In this document: in pieces, positions 52,789 to 61,581 of the stretch
How positions within the stretch are numbered: position 1 is the first letter of the stretch
Layout of the letters: the number at the start of each line of letters is the position of its first letter
From: an uncultured Clostridia bacterium
GTDB lineage: Bacteria > Bacillota > Clostridia > Christensenellales > Borkfalkiaceae
Direction of reading: 5' to 3'
Length of the DNA: 63,427 nt
Assembly: GCA_947174415.1 (NCBI GenBank)
Contig: CAMWIW010000008.1
Location: 1-63,427 of the forward strand
Translations under genes and position numbers: made by a program
The notes under the pieces: model-generated
What the model saw: the letters and a program-made list of their open reading frames with translations, nothing else
What the model was told of the DNA's origin: nothing
The model's database searches: none

Positions 52789-53705
52789 ACCTTTAAACCC
52801 GCCGTTCCGAAACCTTGTACTATGTATTTTTGCGCCGCAACGTATACTATGAAAATAGGGATACTCGTAACCACCAAAGAAGCCATCTTTGCGCCCGCCG
52901 ACAATTCGGTATCCTGTTGAATTATCGTCAAAGCCGCTTGAACGGGCATCAGGTCCTGATTGTTGGTTAATAGTAACGACGGCCAAAGATAGTCGTTCCA
53001 TACGCCGATAAAACAGAACACGGCAACCGTTGCAACAATAGGCTTAGAAAGGGGCAAAATAATTTTGAAGAATATTTTAAGGTTGCCCGCGCCGTCTATC
53101 CTTGCCGCCTCTTCGTAGTCCTTGGGGATACCTTGGAAAAACTGCATAAAAAGGAACATATTGAATACGCTTATCGCCGCGGGGAAAACTATACCCAAAA
53201 TCGTTGCTGCGCCGTTAAGCCCCAACATCTGTTTTACGACGATAAACAAGGGAATTATCGAAGTTTCCACGGGTACGACTATCAAAAACAGAATAATAAA
53301 GGTAAAAAATCTTTTGCCGGGTATTCTGAATTTAGCAAGAACGTAGCCCGCAAGTCCGTTAATTATGACGTTTAAAACGATAGATATAATCGCATAGCGG
53401 ACGCTGTTTAAAGCGTATTTTGCAACGTCGTAGTCAACCAATACTTTTTTGTAGTTGTCGAACGCCGCACCGAGATTTGAAAAATCGGGTAAGAACATTC
53501 CGAGCGTTCCCGCGCTTTCGGCTATTGCCGCCTCCGTTTTGGTAGAATACGCAAGCATATATATGAGAGGAAACAGGAAGAACAGCGACATTACCGCGCC
53601 GCAAACGTAGTAAACGACGTTCTTAGCAATTTTCGAGGTGTTTTGCTTGACGACGGTAATTTCGTTGCCGTCCGCGTCAAGTAACGGAAGTTTCTTTTTA
53701 GCCAC
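52785..53705 (-). CDS. ABC transporter permease, MalG/CUT1 type
   Basis: The protein starts at GTG 53705 (VAKKKLPLLD), overlapping the stop of the upstream permease gene, and has 306 residues. Six membrane segments are visible. The EAA loop reads DYEEAARIDGAGNLKIFFKIILP, the site where the ATPase docks. It pairs with the MalF-like permease to form the channel of a CUT1 oligosaccharide importer. The N-terminal 30 residues are hydrophilic. Context makes fructo-oligosaccharides the likely cargo. Confidence 0.9.
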   Translation of the reverse strand: MAKKKLPLLDADGNEITVVKQNTSKIAKNVVYYVCGAVMSLFFLFPLIYMLAYSTKTEAAIAESAGTLGMFLPDFSNLGAAFDNYKKVLVDYDVAKYALNSVRYAIISIVLNVIINGLAGYVLAKFRIPGKRFFTFIILFLIVVPVETSIIPLFIVVKQMLGLNGAATILGIVFPAAISVFNMFLFMQFFQGIPKDYEEAARIDGAGNLKIFFKIILPLSKPIVATVAVFCFIGVWNDYLWPSLLLTNNQDLMPVQAALTIIQQDTELSAGAKMASLVVTSIPIFIVYVAAQKYIVQGFGTAGLKV

Positions 53706-54678
53706 TTTTCTTTTCCCCCAAAACTTTTTTCTGAATAAACGTAACCAAACCAATGAATATAGTCATAAGTAACGCGATTGCCGAAGATTTGCCTACAAGG
53801 CTGTATTCCGTACCTTGCATATACATGTAGTAGCTCAGCGTCCAACCCTCGGGATAAGGACCTATCATTAGCATCGGCTGAACCATTATTCGGCAAGCGC
53901 CTATAAATACCGTTATCGTTATGTATAAAACCGACGATTTAAGCCCGGGGACTGTGATATGTATAAATCTATACCAAGCGTTTGCGCCGTCAAGCCTTGC
54001 CGCCTCGTACAAGTCGCTTCTTATGTTTGTAAGTCCCGATAGGAAAATCAACATCTGATAGCCGCAGCCTTGCCAAGCGCTTATTATCACTATCCACAGC
54101 ATCGCCGTATCGGGATTGCTTAAAAAGTCTTGTTCGGGTATGCCGAAAAGCGCCAAAAAAGAGTTTAAAAGTCCGTCCGCTTCGGGAGACAGAATCGTAA
54201 CCCAAAGATACGACGTTACAGTAAGCGAAATTACCACGGGTGCGAAGAAGCAAACTTTGAAAATCGCCACTCCCCTGACCTTACGGTTGCAAAACAGCGC
54301 AAGCCCCAAAGCAAGAAGAATTTGTAAGGGCACAACGCCGACGACGAATATCGCCGTGTTTTTAAGCGCCGAAAGCATATCTCCGCCCGCGCCGATTTCC
54401 CTGAAAATTTCCTTGAAGTTATTAAAACCGACAAAGTTCACCTCATCGGGGCGCATTTGGTTAAAGTCCGTAAACGCGTAACCTAAGGAGAAAAGCATAG
54501 GCAAAAGTATGAACAAAAACGTAAGAAGTACTGCGGGCGCAACCATCAGGAAACCGACAACGCAGTTCTTTATGCGGAAATTAGTCCCATTCTTTTTCGA
54601 CTTATACAAGTCATACGTAACTACGCCGAGGAATACCGCCAAAAATACGGCGAATATCAGTATTGAAATAGTCCCCAT
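53698..54678 (-). CDS. ABC transporter permease, MalF/CUT1 type
   Basis: The 326-residue protein starts at ATG 54678 (MGTISI) behind AGGAG. It has seven or eight membrane segments and an EAA loop reading DLYEAARLDGANAWYRFIHI, typical of the first CUT1 permease. The short extra N-terminal helix before the FRIKN segment is common in clostridial members. It follows the solute-binding protein gene closely and overlaps the second permease gene. It forms the import channel for oligosaccharides made by the surface GH32 enzymes. Confidence 0.9.
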   Translation of the reverse strand: MGTISILIFAVFLAVFLGVVTYDLYKSKKNGTNFRIKNCVVGFLMVAPAVLLTFLFILLPMLFSLGYAFTDFNQMRPDEVNFVGFNNFKEIFREIGAGGDMLSALKNTAIFVVGVVPLQILLALGLALFCNRKVRGVAIFKVCFFAPVVISLTVTSYLWVTILSPEADGLLNSFLALFGIPEQDFLSNPDTAMLWIVIISAWQGCGYQMLIFLSGLTNIRSDLYEAARLDGANAWYRFIHITVPGLKSSVLYITITVFIGACRIMVQPMLMIGPYPEGWTLSYYMYMQGTEYSLVGKSSAIALLMTIFIGLVTFIQKKVLGEKKSG

Positions 54679-54692
54679 TATCAAATCTCCTC

Positions 54693-56021
54693 TTAGTATT
54701 TATCGATGGTTTCCTGTAAGGTAACCGTTCTTTCGGTAATTAAATCTCTTAAATTATTAGTTCTGCCAAGCTCGTGAATTATCTGGTTAAATGTCGTTGA
54801 CAGCACCGAGTACCCCACCATCGGCGGGCGGGCTTTGCCCGTATTTGCAAGCTGTTGTAAAAGCATAGCCTCGGGAGAATCGGCGTCATACCTGCCCTCG
54901 TTGACGGCTTTCTTTGCGGAAATCATTCCCGTGTGTTCGGTTATAACCCTCGAACTTTCGTCGTTTACAAGCCACTTTAAAAGTTCCCTTGCGGCGGCTT
55001 TATCCTGATGGTGATTCTGTGTTATTCCGAAAGACCAACTGCCCGTTGCGCTTGCCGCACAGCCTTCTTCGCCGTACGGGTAAGGAAGAAGTCCCCAATT
55101 ACTGCCGTTCGGGAAAGCCGAATAATTTTTATTGCGAAGGTCTGCAATGGTCCAACCCGAAGAAAGATACATCGCCGTTTCGCCGTTGTAGAAAGCGTTT
55201 GCGTCTACCTTGTCGTCCGTGTAGCCCTCGTTTATCAGCTCTTGAAAGAACTCAAACGTGGAAATGGTTTTTTCGCTGTCAAGATAGCCCTTTACCGTAT
55301 TGCCGTCCTCAGACGCGAACTGCCCGCCCGACGCATATACGAAAGGATATAAAAGATAGGGCGCGGTTTCGTCCGAAGTGCCGCCTATACTCATATTGAC
55401 GGGTACTTTGCTGCATACCGATTTCAGCCTTGAACAAACAGACTTAAACTCTTCGTAAGTCCAAGGGCTTTCGTCGCTATATTCCGAAATTTCCTTGTCG
55501 GAAATTCCCGCTTTTTTGAACAAATCCTTGTTGTAATAGAACCCGGCGCTGGATTCTTGTATGGGCAGCCCGTAAATATAACCGTTATAATAATTGATGC
55601 TGCCCTCGAAAAACTCGTCCTTTATGTCCGCAACCATATTTGTTATGTTGTAAAGGTAGTTGTTGGCTGCGTAATACGAACATTTAGGCGAGTCGAACGT
55701 TATTATATCGGGAAGCTTATTTGAAATTTTCATTGAAATAAGGGCCGTCTCGTACGCGCTCGAACCGTCCGTTCTCGGTATGTAATTTGCGGTGGCTTTT
55801 ATTTTCTTGTCTTTGTAAGCTTCGTTAAAGGCGTCTATACGTTTTTTATACGCTTGCCCTTCCTTTGAGGAAGAAGAAACGTGGAACATAACGGACACAA
55901 CGGTATTGCCGTTCAGTCCGTCCGCGTCGGAATCGTTTATTACCCAACCGGGAATACCCGAAGCAACTATTGCGGCGCAAGCGACCACGCCTATTATTTT
56001 GAAAATTTTCTTTACGCTCAT
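54693..56021 (-). CDS. Extracellular solute-binding protein family 1 of the fructan importer
   Basis: The 442-residue protein has a basic N terminus and a hydrophobic stretch (IIGVVACAAIVASGIPGWV). A family 1 binding-protein fold follows, recognisable by YGLPIQESSAGFYYNKDLFKK, AMYLSSGWTIADL and the late ELLKWLVNDE. There is no cysteine at a lipobox position after the hydrophobic stretch, so it seems to be held by an uncleaved N-terminal helix or released by signal peptidase I. It would deliver fructo-oligosaccharides to the two permeases. The ATG at 56021 follows a small intergenic region with hairpins. Confidence 0.88.
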   Translation of the reverse strand: MSVKKIFKIIGVVACAAIVASGIPGWVINDSDADGLNGNTVVSVMFHVSSSSKEGQAYKKRIDAFNEAYKDKKIKATANYIPRTDGSSAYETALISMKISNKLPDIITFDSPKCSYYAANNYLYNITNMVADIKDEFFEGSINYYNGYIYGLPIQESSAGFYYNKDLFKKAGISDKEISEYSDESPWTYEEFKSVCSRLKSVCSKVPVNMSIGGTSDETAPYLLYPFVYASGGQFASEDGNTVKGYLDSEKTISTFEFFQELINEGYTDDKVDANAFYNGETAMYLSSGWTIADLRNKNYSAFPNGSNWGLLPYPYGEEGCAASATGSWSFGITQNHHQDKAAARELLKWLVNDESSRVITEHTGMISAKKAVNEGRYDADSPEAMLLQQLANTGKARPPMVGYSVLSTTFNQIIHELGRTNNLRDLITERTVTLQETIDKY

Positions 56022-56051
56022 ACTTTTCCCTCTTTTCAGTTAACGTTTTTT

Positions 56052-56088
56052 CTTACTGTGTAACAGTAAGAAGCCCTTTAAAGGGCTT
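56052..56088 (-). other. Two hairpins between the LacI and binding-protein genes
   Basis: CTTACTGT/ACAGTAAG (56052-56070) and AAGCCCTTT/AAAGGGCTT (56071-56088) are adjacent stems in the leader of the binding-protein gene. A tract of A follows leftward rather than T. They may protect or differentially stabilise the downstream mRNA, as often seen before binding-protein genes. Confidence 0.55.
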
Positions 56089-56107
56089 GAAATTTTTGAA
56101 ATTTTAA

Positions 56108-57076
56108 TTACTTCGTGGTGTTTCCCTTTACAAACTTCGCTTCAAGTACGGTTCTAACGGGCACGTCTTTGCCGTCTATCACGTCAGCCAAAAGTTTGAC
56201 TATGGTCCTTGCCATTTCCGCAATCGGCTGTTCGACCGCCGTCAAAGAGTAACTGCTGCCCCACTTTTGAAACGAGCCGTCATAAGCAACTATCTGCAAC
56301 CCGTTGGGGACGGAGTATCCCTTTTCTTTTGCGACGTTATACGTCATCTGCGCCATAGTGAAGCCTGCGGCGAAAATGCCGTCCACGTCGGGATAGTCCG
56401 AAAAGAAAGTATCCACAACCTTACGCTCGTCGCCGTGAATTATCACGTCGTTCACTATTCTCGGCGGCAATCCGTATTTTGCCATAGTGTCGAGATACGC
56501 CTTTTCCCTATGCATAACCTCGGAATCAACTATGGGTTTTGACCCGACGTAGCCGATTTTTTTACAGCCTTTCGAAATTAAGTACTCCAAAGCGTTCGCC
56601 GTGGATTGATAGTTGTCAGAGGTAACGTAAGGAATACTTTCGCTAAGCGGTCTGTCAATCGAAACGAACGGACAACCCACTAAATCGGCTTTGTCGTGCT
56701 TATAATGCGTAACGAAAATCGCCCCGTCTATTTCCTTGCGGTGTATTTTTTCTATTATGCTCTTTTCCTTGTTGATTTTCTGCTGGCTCGAAACGATTAA
56801 AACCGACCAACCGAACTTTTCCGCCTCGTCTTCCACCACTTCGACGAATTCCGAAAAGAAAGGGTGATTTATTATGGGAACAAGCACGGCGATTACGCCC
56901 GTTCTGTTTTTACGCAGACGGTGCGCCGCGCTGTTCGGTGTGAACTGCAATTCTTTTATCGCCTTCATAACAAGGTCTTTCGTGCTATCGTTTACGCACC
57001 CGCCGTTAAGCACCCTTGAAACCGTGCCCACGCCAACGTTTGCGTATCTCGCTACGTCCTTAATCGTTACTGCCAT
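56108..57076 (-). CDS. LacI-family transcriptional regulator of the fructan operon
   Basis: The 322-residue protein has a classic LacI HTH (VTIKDVARYANVGVGTVSRV, about 3-22) and hinge (AAHRLRKNRTG). A periplasmic-binding-protein-like effector domain follows, with VDGIFAAGFTMAQM and QIVAYDGS. It is encoded inside the operon, overlapping the preceding GH32 gene by 17 bp, so it regulates its own synthesis. The palindrome TTGGAAACGTTTCCAA at the operon start fits a LacI-type site. The effector is probably fructose, sucrose or a fructo-oligosaccharide. Confidence 0.9.
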   Translation of the reverse strand: MAVTIKDVARYANVGVGTVSRVLNGGCVNDSTKDLVMKAIKELQFTPNSAAHRLRKNRTGVIAVLVPIINHPFFSEFVEVVEDEAEKFGWSVLIVSSQQKINKEKSIIEKIHRKEIDGAIFVTHYKHDKADLVGCPFVSIDRPLSESIPYVTSDNYQSTANALEYLISKGCKKIGYVGSKPIVDSEVMHREKAYLDTMAKYGLPPRIVNDVIIHGDERKVVDTFFSDYPDVDGIFAAGFTMAQMTYNVAKEKGYSVPNGLQIVAYDGSFQKWGSSYSLTAVEQPIAEMARTIVKLLADVIDGKDVPVRTVLEAKFVKGNTTK

Positions 57077-60000
57077 CTTCTTTTCCTTTTTTCAATAAAA
57101 TTACCGTAATTAAAACTATTTCGGCAAATATAACCGCTCCGATTATTACAAACAGCACCGTATAAATAACCGTTCCGTTGCCTTCGTTGAAGTGCGGCTC
57201 TAACTTCGTTACTGAGTTTACGGTAACTTTAGCGTGCAAATTTTCCGTAAAAGAGATTTCGTTTTCTCCCGCACGGAACGCCGCGGCGTACACGGTAAGA
57301 TGCATACCCTCTATTTTGTAAAGCGAAGTATCCGCCTCTTGCCCGTTTACTGTAAGCGTGCCCGAAGTTATATTGCCGATAAAGAATACCGCGTTGCTGT
57401 TTTCTTGCAGCTCTACGTCTTGCCACACCGCCGACGGCACGCTTTCTACGTTAAGCACGATATGGTATAAACTGTTTTGTCCCCTGACTTCCAAAAGATA
57501 CTCTCCCGCACGAGGCAACGACGCCATATAGTTTTGTGAAATAGTAACCCGTCTGCCCTCTACCGTATAAAATCCGCTGTCCACCGACTCGTTATTAAGA
57601 CTGCGGTTTACCACAGTAAACACGGCAGCGTCGGTATGACTCCAACAAATATCGCCCGTAGTGTAGGTTGTGTTTAAACCCTCGGATACGGAAACGTATT
57701 TAAAAAGCACGTTTGCCGCACACACGTTAAGCCCGAAAACTCCGCTTGTAGGAGCGTTTTCGCAAAGGGTGCAGTCAATTACAAGCTCTTGGTTAAGATA
57801 TACCTTAACCGAATAGCCCTCCGCTATTACCGTCAACACTACGTCAGATAAATCACCAACGCGTTTAGCGACGTTAACCGAGTCGCCGGCACTTGACCAA
57901 AGTTTTACAAGCCCCGCGCCGTTGTCGTAATTTGCAACTATGTATTGCGACATATCGGCTTTTGCGCGGAATACAAGCGCGGCGGCAATTCCGCTATTCA
58001 AATCGAACTTGGCGGAATACATAAAGTCTTGACCTTCCCTTTCCGAGAAGATAAACGCGTCGCCCGCAGCAATATAACCGATATATCCGTCCGACGATTC
58101 GTACCAATCGCCCGAAGTAATATTGTTAAAATCACAGTCGGAATCGGCTTCGCCGCCGTAAACCGTTACGGAAATGTAAGCAACTTTATCGCCGCAAGTT
58201 ACTTTAATAACCGCCTCGCCCGCGCTCTCTCCGAACACGGTTAAGCCCGTTGCGGTTTCCATATAAGATACTGCGTTTTTACCCGAAACAACTTCATAAT
58301 CGATTTCACCCGCGCCGTAAACGTTTATATCCTTACTGCGGCAAAGGTTTAAGTCTATTTCGACGTTATCGCGCACTACGTTCAGGTATGAAGTAGCGGC
58401 GTAATCTCTCCACGCGGTATTGATTTTGTTAATTTCGAGTTTGGTAAATTCAACGTCCTTTTCCGCTATAAACGAAACACCCGACGATTGCGGCGCGGAG
58501 AAAGTTACCGCATAGAAAGGCGCAACTCCGTCGCCGCAGAACACTTCAACGCTGCCCTCGTCGCATAAAACGTAAAATTTCAGCTCCGCTCCGTCGCCTA
58601 AGTGCGAAGAGAATTTGTCTGCATAGTTCGGCAACGATATAGTGCCGCTTGCCGTATGCGTACGGTCAAGATAATATCCATCCTCTTCGTTCCAACCGAT
58701 TTCGGTATATTCGTTTTCGCCTACCCGTACGCGGAAAGCAACCGCGCCGCACTCGGGATTTTTAATTACCGCGTCAATTTCAAAATCGGTTGCCGACAGG
58801 TTGTTAAGAATATTTTTTCCCGCTTCCGCCGCATAGTCGGTAACGGAAGCTATTGTCGTCTTGTTCGCGGCATTATCCTTTGTAATCGGCGTCTGAGTCA
58901 GCAAATATCTGTTACCGTCAAAGTGCAAGCCCCATATTACGGGTATAGTCATTCCGCAGTTCCAACGGCTGCGAAGTTGGGTAAGAATACCGCTGTCCAC
59001 AGACGCGCTTGCTCCGGGTACGCCCGAAAACCAACTGACCGAAACCGTCTTGCCCGCATACTCGCCGTCGTCGATATAGAACGTCTGCGTAGCGTAAGAA
59101 TCAGGCCCGAAATCCATTTGCTGAACGGGTACTTCGGTCAAATTCAAAGTAGAAACATCTTTACCGTCAACTTTAAAGACAAAGTTGTTGTTTTCATAGG
59201 TCAGGTCGCCGACGAGATACCCTCTGCCCGCAAGGGTGATAACAGCCTTTGTTACTCCGTTATCCGCCTCGATAAAGGCAATATCGGGGCACTCAGGTCC
59301 GTTTGTCGCGTCCGTATTTACAAGCGGAACTTTTGCGTTAAACCCGCCTGCCTTGCGCCAATTTACCATATCGTAAGAGCTTAAAAACCATACGTTGTAG
59401 GGTTCGCACATTCCTGTAAGCAACATTCCGAAAACCGTCGTGCCGTTATCGTCGTAAGTAAAAACCTTGGGGTCGCGGCAGTCCGTCTTGTTATCGCCTA
59501 AGCCTAAAATTTGTTGCGAAGGAATATATTTACGTTTCGTCCAAGTAAGTCCGCCGTCGTCGGAAGACATTACCATTTGGTCTTGCTTGCCGCCGTCCCT
59601 CGTGTAAAAACCTATAAGTCCCGCGCCGTCGCCGTCTTTCAAGCCCGACAAATCGCCGAACCAATTCTCGCTTTCTATAAGCGTGCTTTCGCCCTTGTGA
59701 TATATCCGTACCGAGCCCGACCACATATAGCCGTCGCTGTTGTCGAAACTGCCGTTGTCAACGCCTGCCTTTTCGGGATACAGGCATATGGGAAGATTTT
59801 CCCAATGAATTAAATCGGTACTTCTTGCGTGCCCCCAATACATATCCCCCCAAGTACTGCCAAAGGGATAGTGCTGATAATACAGGTGATAATAACCGTT
59901 GTAATAAACCAAGCCGTTGGGGTCGTTGTTCCAATGAGCAAACGGGCTGAAATGGAATTGATTGCGGTACATTTCGGTGTAGTACGAGCAGTCGTGCGCG

Positions 60001-60641
60001 CCTATCTCAACGTCGGTAAAAGCCACGTCCGCATTGCAAACGTTATAACCGAGATTGCCGCCCGTATATTTCAAATCTCCGAACGCCGCGTTCAAGTCCA
60101 AATCGTTTGCGGGCGCACTGCCGTCGGTATACGCGTAGCGGCGTATACCGTCCGCATAGAACTCCGCAAACACGCTATCTTCCTGCGGGGTTATCACAAC
60201 TTTAAGCCTTACTGCGGAAACTTGCCTTACCTTGGGGTTGACAATTTCCTGTTCGGCTTTGGTCATTTTATCGTTGCCGATAAAATACTCCGTCAAAAGT
60301 TCTTTTGCGGAGAAGCCTTCTTCCGTCTTAGTAAAATACAGCAGCTTAACCCGATTTCCCACTCTGTCTATATTAAAAGCCCACAAGCCCTCTTCCGTTT
60401 CGCCGAAAGTAAGCGCCGCCGCGTCGCCGTTACTGAAATTTACGGTAGCGGAAAACACGAAAGCCGCGTCCTTGTCGAATGACGCGTCTTCCGCTTTGAA
60501 AGTGTCGCCCGTATTGGAAGTTATTTCAACGGCGTCGGTATAGGCGAACGCCTTGAACTGTGCCGTACAAAGTCCCGCGATCAAGCATACCGCCATCAAC
60601 GCCAACGTTAAGCTCAGAGCAATTTTCCGTCTGATACTCAT
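57060..60641 (-). CDS. Cell-surface GH32 fructanase with C-terminal membrane anchor
   Basis: The 1193-residue protein has a signal peptide (about 1-33). A CBM66-like beta-sandwich (about 37-215) is followed by a GH32 domain with HWNNDPNGLVYY (nucleophile Asp, about 237), DCRDPKVF and GPECPDIAF (acid/base Glu). After the GH32 beta-sandwich come an Ig-like domain, a second CBM66-like module (MYSAKFDLNSGIAAALVFRA and YIVANYDNGAGLVKLW) and another Ig-like domain. A transmembrane helix near the C terminus (VLFVIIGAVIFAEIVLITVI) is followed by KKGKEDGSND. No LPXTG motif is seen. It would cleave levan or inulin outside the membrane. It starts 18 bp after the fructokinase gene and ends inside the LacI gene. 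Confidence 0.9.
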   Translation of the reverse strand: MSIRRKIALSLTLALMAVCLIAGLCTAQFKAFAYTDAVEITSNTGDTFKAEDASFDKDAAFVFSATVNFSNGDAAALTFGETEEGLWAFNIDRVGNRVKLLYFTKTEEGFSAKELLTEYFIGNDKMTKAEQEIVNPKVRQVSAVRLKVVITPQEDSVFAEFYADGIRRYAYTDGSAPANDLDLNAAFGDLKYTGGNLGYNVCNADVAFTDVEIGAHDCSYYTEMYRNQFHFSPFAHWNNDPNGLVYYNGYYHLYYQHYPFGSTWGDMYWGHARSTDLIHWENLPICLYPEKAGVDNGSFDNSDGYMWSGSVRIYHKGESTLIESENWFGDLSGLKDGDGAGLIGFYTRDGGKQDQMVMSSDDGGLTWTKRKYIPSQQILGLGDNKTDCRDPKVFTYDDNGTTVFGMLLTGMCEPYNVWFLSSYDMVNWRKAGGFNAKVPLVNTDATNGPECPDIAFIEADNGVTKAVITLAGRGYLVGDLTYENNNFVFKVDGKDVSTLNLTEVPVQQMDFGPDSYATQTFYIDDGEYAGKTVSVSWFSGVPGASASVDSGILTQLRSRWNCGMTIPVIWGLHFDGNRYLLTQTPITKDNAANKTTIASVTDYAAEAGKNILNNLSATDFEIDAVIKNPECGAVAFRVRVGENEYTEIGWNEEDGYYLDRTHTASGTISLPNYADKFSSHLGDGAELKFYVLCDEGSVEVFCGDGVAPFYAVTFSAPQSSGVSFIAEKDVEFTKLEINKINTAWRDYAATSYLNVVRDNVEIDLNLCRSKDINVYGAGEIDYEVVSGKNAVSYMETATGLTVFGESAGEAVIKVTCGDKVAYISVTVYGGEADSDCDFNNITSGDWYESSDGYIGYIAAGDAFIFSEREGQDFMYSAKFDLNSGIAAALVFRAKADMSQYIVANYDNGAGLVKLWSSAGDSVNVAKRVGDLSDVVLTVIAEGYSVKVYLNQELVIDCTLCENAPTSGVFGLNVCAANVLFKYVSVSEGLNTTYTTGDICWSHTDAAVFTVVNRSLNNESVDSGFYTVEGRRVTISQNYMASLPRAGEYLLEVRGQNSLYHIVLNVESVPSAVWQDVELQENSNAVFFIGNITSGTLTVNGQEADTSLYKIEGMHLTVYAAAFRAGENEISFTENLHAKVTVNSVTKLEPHFNEGNGTVIYTVLFVIIGAVIFAEIVLITVILLKKGKEDGSND

Positions 60642-60659
60642 AATTCCCCCTATTCTCTC

Positions 60660-61577
60660 TCACCGCGAAGCTTGCTTTAACGCTATCTCTATCTGCTTCC
60701 TGTCAGGCAAGCAGTCAATCGCACCACGACCAAGCGTGTTTAAAGCCCCGCAAACGTTGGCTTCTGCAAATACGCCGTTTAAAAATTCTGTCGTCCACTC
60801 GGTTTTCGCCGTGCCGTCCAAGCCTTTTAATACTCCCGCGAAGAAAGCATCGCCCGCGCCCGTGGTGTCAACGGGTTTAACGGGAATAGTGCCAATTCTA
60901 CTATTCTTGCCGCAGTAACGCCATTCGCTGCCCTTTTCGCCCAAGCTTATGCAAAGCAATTTATCTTGCAATTTGCCGTTTAAATATTCTTCGCCGAAAA
61001 TTGCAACCTCGTCCTCGGAAAATTTTATTATATCCGCAAGCTCCAAAATTTTCAAATACCGTTCTTTCGCAAACTCGGGGTTACGGAATATATCGGTGCG
61101 GAAATTGACGTCGAAGCATACCGTTTTATTCAACCCGTGCGCACGCTTAGCCAAATTTATTGCGTATGTAAATCCGCAGTCCTCCGAAAGCATTAACGAA
61201 CCGACGTAGATTAAATCCGCCTTTTTAAGCGTTTCGTCCGAAAGCTCGGGCAAGCGGTAGTCCGCCGTATTTTTGCGGTAGAAACAGAACGACCGCTCTC
61301 CGTTTTTATCCAATTGAACGAACGCAAGCGTAGTGTTTTCGTTTTGACGCTTATCTATAACAAGTCCGTCCAAATTCCTTTCTTTTGCGAAATTAATTAA
61401 AAACTCGCCAATCAAGTCGTCGCCAACGCTGCCCGCAAAGATTGCGTGCCCGCCGAACTTCTGTATTCCGCAAGCAACGTTAAACGGCGCGCCGCCCGCC
61501 TTGCGCTCGTAAAAATACGAGCCGCCGTTTTCAGATCCTATCATATCGGCAAGGATTTCTCCCACACATAAAATCAT
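60660..61577 (-). CDS. PfkB-family fructokinase
   Basis: The protein from ATG 61577 (MILCVGEILADMIG) has 305 residues. The PfkB motif 1 is KAGGAPFNVACGIQKFGG and the anion-hole/catalytic motif 2 is VDTTGAGDAFFAGVL (base Asp near residue 245). The start is chosen because upstream codons overlap the ABC-ATPase gene and GGAG precedes this ATG. It phosphorylates cytosolic fructose to fructose-6-phosphate. It sits directly after the importer ATPase and before the surface fructanase, which supports the pathway: import, hydrolysis, phosphorylation. Confidence 0.92.
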   Translation of the reverse strand: MILCVGEILADMIGSENGGSYFYERKAGGAPFNVACGIQKFGGHAIFAGSVGDDLIGEFLINFAKERNLDGLVIDKRQNENTTLAFVQLDKNGERSFCFYRKNTADYRLPELSDETLKKADLIYVGSLMLSEDCGFTYAINLAKRAHGLNKTVCFDVNFRTDIFRNPEFAKERYLKILELADIIKFSEDEVAIFGEEYLNGKLQDKLLCISLGEKGSEWRYCGKNSRIGTIPVKPVDTTGAGDAFFAGVLKGLDGTAKTEWTTEFLNGVFAEANVCGALNTLGRGAIDCLPDRKQIEIALKQASR

Positions 61578-61581
61578 AGTC

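Noticed and set aside
52789-53001. N-terminal extension of the GH32 lipoprotein
   Set aside because: The extra 71 codons overlap the permease gene and would bury the lipoprotein signal; ATG 52788 with the ATGA overlap is the natural start.
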